Below, piece by piece: positions 58,905 to 64,000 of a DNA stretch of 64,000 bases. The notes under the pieces were generated by a model, which did no database searches, was not told where the DNA came from, and saw nothing but the letters and a program-made list of their open reading frames with translations. Source of the stretch: Furfurilactobacillus curtus (GTDB lineage: Bacteria > Bacillota > Bacilli > Lactobacillales > Lactobacillaceae); NCBI RefSeq assembly GCF_045862785.1, contig NZ_BQXO01000001.1, forward strand, positions 1-64,000, given 5' to 3'. The first letter of the stretch is position 1; the number at the start of each line of letters is the position of its first letter. A program made the translations under genes and the position numbers.

Positions 58905-59187
58905 TTAATTTTTAGTGACGATTGAATTTAATGAACGGGCGTGACCATCGGTTTTTCAGGTGATCGCGCCCGTTTTTGAAATTGAATAGCGCTGGCATTG
59001 TTGTGAATTTTAACTGATTCTGTCATGTGATTATCGTTGAAATTGGTCAATGAAACTTCGTATAATGAATAGGCTGTGTAACTAATTGTGATTTTACTAA
59101 AGGTGATTTTTTTCGTGTCATCATTGGCTTAGTCGCGGTACACTATAACTTCAATGGAACCTGACTCTAATTAGAATTGAGATTGTT
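58905..59187. other. Intergenic region between leuS and the flippase gene
   Basis: Holds a terminator for leuS (GGGCGTGA...TCGCGCCC, about 58935-58976, followed by TTTTTG) and an AT-rich promoter region. No gene seen. Confidence 0.6.
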
Positions 59188-61443
59188 ATGTCAAAGAAAG
59201 ATCCAACACCAACTGAAGATCAACCGTTGCCAACGCGTAAACAATTTCGGCGGCGAAGAACCCTTAATAGTTTGATGGGCCTTTTCCATTTAAGGACTTC
59301 GGCTGGTCAATCAACGGCCGATGAGGGTGGGAGGCAATCAGCGGTCACCAATAATGAAGAAAAAACCAGTGCGACCCAAGCACAGACCACTACAAGTTCA
59401 CTGTCACCAGAATCTGCTAGTAAGCCAATGGCTTCTAACACAATGTCAGCTGACCAAGCGAGTGTGGCCAACGAAATGCTTAGCGAAGATGTATCGGCGT
59501 CAATCGCACCGGCAACGTCAATGGCTGAGACTGAACGACCGGTTCCACTTGAAGCATTAGTGAGTGCTTCAATGAATGGGCTGGATGATGCTAAAAATAG
59601 CAACGCCAGGAACGTTGGATCAGCATCAGAATCAGTTGAGCCAAAGCGCCAAGTGGTCGATAAATCAGTTGACCAGCCATTTGAAGAATCCACTGTTAAA
59701 CCGGCGAGGATGTCTTCGTTACCTGATGAACAGTTATCAGCGACACCGATTGTTCAAAATGCTGCAGAAGCTGAGGAAGATCTAGCCGCAATTGTTGAAA
59801 AGCCAGGCTTTGAAGCTGGCGCGGTCTCTGACCAAGAACAGATTTTGCGTGGCACGGGCTGGATGACGGCTGCTAGTATCACTTCGCGGATCTTAGGTGC
59901 GTTATACATTATCCCTTGGGTGATTTGGTTTGGCAGCTTTTATAACCAAGCCAATGCCTTATTTTCTAAGGGTTACAATGTTTACTCGATCGTACTGATG
60001 ATTTCCACAGCAGGTATCCCAGCGGCTATTTCAAAATTGATTGCTCATTATAATGCACTCAACGAATATGGAATTGGTTTTCGTTTGTTCAAACGTGGAA
60101 TGTTGCTTTCCTTGATTACGGGCATTATTGCCGCTGTGATTTTGTGGGTAGCTGCACCACTTAACTTGTTAACGACAGGGGACCCTAATGTGATTCCAGT
60201 GCTGCGATCATTGACGTTAGCTGTATTTGTCTTTCCAATTTTGTCGATGATGCGCGGGATGTTTCAGGGCTACCACATGATGGCACCCAGTGCAGTGTCT
60301 CAATTTATTGAGCAGTTAATTCGAATTATTTATATGTTGCTAACTGCTTATTTAATCATGGAAATGGGGCATGCGCCGGCGCAAAATTGGCCGCGTGCTG
60401 TGGTTCAATCCACGTTTGCAGCGGGACTAGGAGCCATCGGCGGAATCGGTGTTTTAGTGTATCAAATGTGGCGCTATCGAGGCTATTTTAGAACCAAAAT
60501 TGCTAGCTCACACGATGGGCTGATTATTTCGACTCCCCAGTTGTTGAAACAAATCGTGTGGCAGGCCATTCCATTTACAATCGTTCCCAGTGCCATCGCA
60601 ATTTACCAATTGTTTGACCAGATGACTTTTTTCAAGATCATGCATTTAACTTCAAACCTCAGCTACAGTATGCAAAACACGTTGTACGCATTCTTTGACT
60701 TCAACGCCAATAAAATCATTATGATTACGGTCTCCTTAGCTTCAGCGTTAGCTGCCACTGCGATTCCAATACTGACGGAAGCTCACACGCTAAAAGATCA
60801 AAGTGGTACCAGTAATCAAATTAATTTCACGTTGCAATTGTTTAGTTTCATCATGATCCCATCTGCTTTGGGAATGGCGGCAATTTCTGTGCCACTATAC
60901 ACGTTCTTCTACCGCTATTCATTGCCGGGGTCAATTGTGCTAGAATTTTCAGCCTATTTGTCCATTCTATTTGGGCTCTTTACGGTGTTGTCCACCATTA
61001 TGCAAGGCGTTGATCAAAACCGAGCGGTGATTTGGTACTTGGTGATCGGCTTAGCTGTGAAAATGCTTCTGCAATTCCCACTAGTTGCGTTGGCGGAAGC
61101 GCTTGGACCATTGCTGGCCACCGCAATCGGTTTTGGAGTGTCTTGTTGGTTGATTTTGCGTAATTTAGATCGCCACTTTAACTTAGACTGGGAAGGATTA
61201 TGGCATCGCTTGAACCAGATTATTGTCTACGCGCTGGCGACTTTTATCGTGGCGCGGTTGACAGTATGGGGTCTAGATCACGTGCTAAATACCCAATTTA
61301 AATCTCTGGCCTTTATTGAAGTACTGTTGGCGACGATGCTTGGCGGGGGTGTTTACGTCTACTTAGCTCTGCGTTCACACTTAGCTGATGCGATGTTGGG
61401 CGAACGGGCGGCTAATTTACGTCAACGATTGCACATTAAGTAA
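59188..61443 (+). CDS. Polysaccharide/lipid flippase (MVF/MOP superfamily, YtgP-like) with long disordered N-terminus
   Basis: 751 aa. From about residue 215 (DQEQILRGTGWMTAASITSR) it is a 14-helix MOP-superfamily flippase of the MurJ/YtgP/polysaccharide-biosynthesis type, which flips lipid-linked saccharides such as lipid II. The first about 210 residues are unusual: a basic start (TRKQFRRRRTLNSLMGL), then Ser/Ala/Thr/Glu-rich, low-complexity sequence, probably cytoplasmic and disordered. Typical relatives are about 540 aa. The SD is weak (GAATTGAGA), so the start is less certain. Confidence 0.85.
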   Translation: MSKKDPTPTEDQPLPTRKQFRRRRTLNSLMGLFHLRTSAGQSTADEGGRQSAVTNNEEKTSATQAQTTTSSLSPESASKPMASNTMSADQASVANEMLSEDVSASIAPATSMAETERPVPLEALVSASMNGLDDAKNSNARNVGSASESVEPKRQVVDKSVDQPFEESTVKPARMSSLPDEQLSATPIVQNAAEAEEDLAAIVEKPGFEAGAVSDQEQILRGTGWMTAASITSRILGALYIIPWVIWFGSFYNQANALFSKGYNVYSIVLMISTAGIPAAISKLIAHYNALNEYGIGFRLFKRGMLLSLITGIIAAVILWVAAPLNLLTTGDPNVIPVLRSLTLAVFVFPILSMMRGMFQGYHMMAPSAVSQFIEQLIRIIYMLLTAYLIMEMGHAPAQNWPRAVVQSTFAAGLGAIGGIGVLVYQMWRYRGYFRTKIASSHDGLIISTPQLLKQIVWQAIPFTIVPSAIAIYQLFDQMTFFKIMHLTSNLSYSMQNTLYAFFDFNANKIIMITVSLASALAATAIPILTEAHTLKDQSGTSNQINFTLQLFSFIMIPSALGMAAISVPLYTFFYRYSLPGSIVLEFSAYLSILFGLFTVLSTIMQGVDQNRAVIWYLVIGLAVKMLLQFPLVALAEALGPLLATAIGFGVSCWLILRNLDRHFNLDWEGLWHRLNQIIVYALATFIVARLTVWGLDHVLNTQFKSLAFIEVLLATMLGGGVYVYLALRSHLADAMLGERAANLRQRLHIK

Positions 61444-61466
61444 CGGATCAATCAGAAGGAGGTTTC

Positions 61467-62213
61467 ATGGGCACATCAATGCGAATTGATCGATATTTAA
61501 CCGAAATGCGCGTTGCTACCCGTCGGCAAACGCGCCAGCTGATTAAAGCCGGACATGTACGGCTTAACCAGCAATTAGTCACCCAGGCGCGTCAAAGTGT
61601 TGATCCAAATGTTGACATCGTAACTGTGGGCGGCGAGCGGGTCATTTATCAACCGTTCGTGTATTACTTGATGAATAAACCAGTTGGGGTTGTCACAGCG
61701 ACCACCGACGTTAATACAACGACGGTCATGAATTTGATCAATGCGGCTGATTTTCGCGATGATTTATTTCCAGTGGGGCGCTTAGACAAGGATACGACGG
61801 GGGCGCTCTTAATTACGAATGATGGAGAGTTAGGACATCGTTTGACTAGCCCTAAGCACCATGTTTTAAAACAGTATCGAGCAACGATTACGGGCACGCT
61901 GTCGACCGATGATGTCGCAAAGGTTGCTGAGGGAATCACCCTAAAAGATGGGACGCGGTTGAAGCCTGCTACATTAACAGTTGGTGAGCAGGACTTGGTA
62001 CTAAATCAGACTACTATTCGGCTCACCTTAGCAGAGGGAAAGTATCACCAAGTTAAACGGATGGTGGGGTCTTTGGGACAACGAGTGATTGCCTTAGATC
62101 GAGAAGCATTTGGACCCTTAACGATTGGGAGTGGTGGTCTATTGCCAGGTCACTATCGGACGTTGACAGAAATAGAACTAGCTGCGACCCAACGCGCCGC
62201 GGGCTTGGGATAA
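61467..62213 (+). CDS. RsuA-family 16S rRNA pseudouridine synthase
   Basis: 248 aa, SD AAGGAGG. N-terminal S4 RNA-binding domain (about 5-60, RIDRYLTEMRVATRRQTRQL) and a pseudouridine synthase domain with catalytic Asp in GRLDKDTTGALLITNDGEL, plus KYHQVKRMVGSLGQRV. Most similar to the RsuA/YtzG group that modifies U516 of 16S rRNA. 24 bp after the flippase gene, so probably co-transcribed. Confidence 0.93.
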   Translation: MGTSMRIDRYLTEMRVATRRQTRQLIKAGHVRLNQQLVTQARQSVDPNVDIVTVGGERVIYQPFVYYLMNKPVGVVTATTDVNTTTVMNLINAADFRDDLFPVGRLDKDTTGALLITNDGELGHRLTSPKHHVLKQYRATITGTLSTDDVAKVAEGITLKDGTRLKPATLTVGEQDLVLNQTTIRLTLAEGKYHQVKRMVGSLGQRVIALDREAFGPLTIGSGGLLPGHYRTLTEIELAATQRAAGLG

Positions 62214-62263
62214 AATAAATTCATTTAAAAAGGGGGCCCATCAGTCGCTCGACGACGAGCCTT

Positions 62264-62316
62264 AAAAAAACGAACTTCAAATGATGATCATCATCATTTG
62301 AAGTTCGTTTTTTACG
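62264..62316. terminator. Bidirectional terminator between rsuA-type gene and nnrD
   Basis: Perfect stem AAAAAACGAACTTCAAATGA and its complement around a TGATCATCA centre, with A- and T-runs for both directions. Confidence 0.92.
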
Positions 62317-62398
62317 TGGGATTATTTGGCTTATGTTCCGCGGTTTATAAAAACATTGTGAGTGAGGTTGAGGAGTACACTAATTAGATTAGCCGGGT

Positions 62399-63241
62399 TT
62401 AAGATTGTGGTAGAGAATATTGTTTCATATACCAAGGAATTTCTTCACTGATCTGTGTAGGTAAGACCACATAGGCATTGTGAGCCAAATCGTCAGCGAT
62501 TTGGCTGTGGATGAAAACAGCCGACAAGACAGCATTTAATTGATTAGCAAATTGGGCGGTGAAGCCACCCACCATACCAGCTAAGGTATCCCCCATACCG
62601 CCTGTTGCCATCGCCGGTGTACCTCCTGGGTTTTCAAACGTTTGCTCCTCAAATAAAACTTGGGTGTGATGCTTTTTTAAGACGATTATGCCACCAAGTT
62701 GTTGAGCTAAGCGAGTGTTGTTGGCTGGTGTTTGTTGTGAAATAGACAGACCTGATAAGCGCTGCCATTCCATTTCGTGAGGGGTAAAAATCAATTTTGC
62801 TTGTGGCAATGACAGATCGTGGCTCGCGATCAGGTCAATCGCAGATCCATCAATGGTTACTGATTGGTCAACGCTGACGCCTGCAAGTACGGTTTGTAAA
62901 ACACTCAAACTATCGTCATCTGTGCCTAATCCCGGGCCAATGACGATACTGTTAGCAGCCTCGGTTAGTTCACGCAGCAACTTTAGGTCGTGAAAATCAA
63001 CGACCATTGCCTCTGGCATGCGAGCATGTAGCGCAGTAATATTCAGCGGATCGGTGAGGGTGGTGGTTAAACCGGCACCTGCATAAATCGCGGCAGTCGT
63101 GGCCATAATGATTGCGCCACCATAACGCGCATTGCCACCAATTAACACGACACGTCCATAAGTTCCCTTGTGACTGTCAGCCGGTCGTTTCCGGATCGTT
63201 TGGCGTAGAATTGCTTCGGTAATCGGTTGAATTGCCATCAT
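62399..63241 (-). CDS. nnrD: ADP/ATP-dependent (S)-NAD(P)H-hydrate dehydratase
   Basis: 280 aa from the ATG at 63241 (AAAGAGGTG upstream). YjeF C-terminal/ribokinase-like fold: KGTYGRVVLIGGNARYGGAI, IVIGPGLGTDD, LIFTPHEMEW, GGIIVLKKHHTQ, and the GTPAMATGGMGDTLAGMVGG active-site loop with catalytic Asp. Repairs hydrated NAD(P)H. No epimerase (NnrE) domain is fused, which is common in lactobacilli. Divergent from pepV. Confidence 0.93.
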   Translation of the reverse strand: MMAIQPITEAILRQTIRKRPADSHKGTYGRVVLIGGNARYGGAIIMATTAAIYAGAGLTTTLTDPLNITALHARMPEAMVVDFHDLKLLRELTEAANSIVIGPGLGTDDDSLSVLQTVLAGVSVDQSVTIDGSAIDLIASHDLSLPQAKLIFTPHEMEWQRLSGLSISQQTPANNTRLAQQLGGIIVLKKHHTQVLFEEQTFENPGGTPAMATGGMGDTLAGMVGGFTAQFANQLNAVLSAVFIHSQIADDLAHNAYVVLPTQISEEIPWYMKQYSLPQS

Positions 63242-63362
63242 CAAGCACCTCTTTCATTACTACTTTATGTTGAGTATAGCATTCTCAGTCATCAGGTCCG
63301 TGTTTGGCACTTAATTTATGCTAAACTATGGCATAATGATGAAAAGAAAAGGAGTATGGCAA

Positions 63363-64000
63363 ATGACAGATTGGCAAGCAGAAGTAGCACAACGTAAAAC
63401 AGATTTGATGACCGACTTACAAACAATGCTCGAGATTCCTAGTGTGCGTGATGACAGTAAGGCCACCGATGACGCACCGCTTGGCCCCGGACCAAAAGCT
63501 GCTTTAGAAACGTTTTTAAGTTTAGCTAAACGTGATGGCTTTCGGACCAAAAACATTGATAACGTGGTTGGATATGTAGAACTTGGTGACCCAGATGCCG
63601 AAGAAACATTGGCTGTTTTGGCACATGTGGATGAAATGCCAGCTGATACTGGGTGGGATACAGATCCATTTACACCAACCTTAAAAGATGGGCGTTTATA
63701 CGCCCGGGGTGCTTCTGACGATAAGGGACCAGGAATGGCCGCTTATTATGGGTTAAAGATCGTGTCTGAACTCGGGTTGCCCCTTAAGCGTAAGATTCGT
63801 TTTATTGTTGGGACAGATGAAGAATCCGATTGGACAGGGATGAATCGTTATTTTGAAGTCGAACCAGCGCCGACCTTAGGCTTTTCACCGGACGCAGAAT
63901 TCCCAATTATCAATGGTGAAAAGGGAAACATCACGGTGAAAGCGACGTTTGAAGGTGGTCAAGATGCTGAGGCTGATAACACGTTAATTTCATTTGTGTC
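63363..64000 (+). CDS. pepV: Dipeptidase PepV (5' part; runs off the window)
   Basis: The first 212 codons are present, SD AAAGGAG. M20-family zinc peptidase: ETLAVLAHVDEMPADTGWDT (HxD metal motif), GRLYARGASDDKGPGMAAYY (metal-bridging Asp), IVGTDEESDW (catalytic Glu pair), EFPIINGEKGNI. PepV releases amino acids from dipeptides in lactobacilli. The C-terminal half lies beyond the window. Confidence 0.94.
   Translation, partial: MTDWQAEVAQRKTDLMTDLQTMLEIPSVRDDSKATDDAPLGPGPKAALETFLSLAKRDGFRTKNIDNVVGYVELGDPDAEETLAVLAHVDEMPADTGWDTDPFTPTLKDGRLYARGASDDKGPGMAAYYGLKIVSELGLPLKRKIRFIVGTDEESDWTGMNRYFEVEPAPTLGFSPDAEFPIINGEKGNITVKATFEGGQDAEADNTLISFV

Overview
The window comes from the chromosome of a Lactobacillaceae bacterium (Lactobacillus sensu lato; species not resolvable by eye). 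Pointers are the rrn-tRNA operon layout, an SMK-box (SAM-III) riboswitch ahead of metK, a T-box ahead of leuS, a PepV dipeptidase, a type II NADH dehydrogenase with a C-terminal DoxX-like part, and CcpA-type cre sites.

Layout. (1) 1-1284: 3' end of a 23S rRNA gene, 5S rRNA and twelve tRNA genes (Asn, Ser, Glu, Val, Asp, Phe, Tyr, Trp, His, Gln, Cys, Leu), none encoding CCA. (2) 1264-39114: a 37.8-kb HK97/cos-type siphovirus prophage in the 3' end of tRNA-Leu(CAA), bounded by a 21-bp direct repeat. Order: leftward integrase and lysogeny module (dual-start membrane protein, unknown beta protein, zinc-ribbon/SHOCT protein, lipoprotein, CI-like repressor), four-operator switch, Cro-like protein, antirepressor, replication genes (Gp157, Sak4-like ATPase, DUF669/SSB-like, DnaD-like initiator, DnaB-like helicase), many small accessory genes, ArpU, a decayed HTH-phosphoesterase gene, HNH, TerS, TerL, portal, protease, capsid, connectors, tail tube, +1-geometry tail chaperone pair, tape measure, Dit, Tal, receptor-binding and GDSL-esterase proteins, BppU, XkdX, holin, endolysin, attR. 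(3) 39115-64000: host chromosome. Two lipoproteins precede a partial flavin-based extracellular electron transfer (FLEET)-type locus: EcfT, polyprenyl synthase, EetB, EetA, Ndh2 and two divergent UbiA-family prenyltransferases. Then come tag, a UvrA-like ABC ATPase, a membrane protein, metK, a drug MFS transporter, a PAP2 phosphatase, leuS, a polysaccharide flippase, an RsuA-type pseudouridine synthase, nnrD and the start of pepV.

How it fits together. The prophage looks largely intact for lysis and morphogenesis, but carries decay scars: a truncated VRR-NUC gene, an amber-interrupted phosphoesterase gene, and a frameshifted small ORF before dit. Integration restores the tRNA-Leu 3' end but moves the rrn-tRNA operon's own terminator to the far side of the phage; several rightward terminators inside the leftward lysogeny module could block rRNA-operon read-through. 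In the host part, the FLEET-type locus has an in-frame ochre codon in ndh2, a cre site over the ndh2 -10 box, and no fmnB or pplA in this window.
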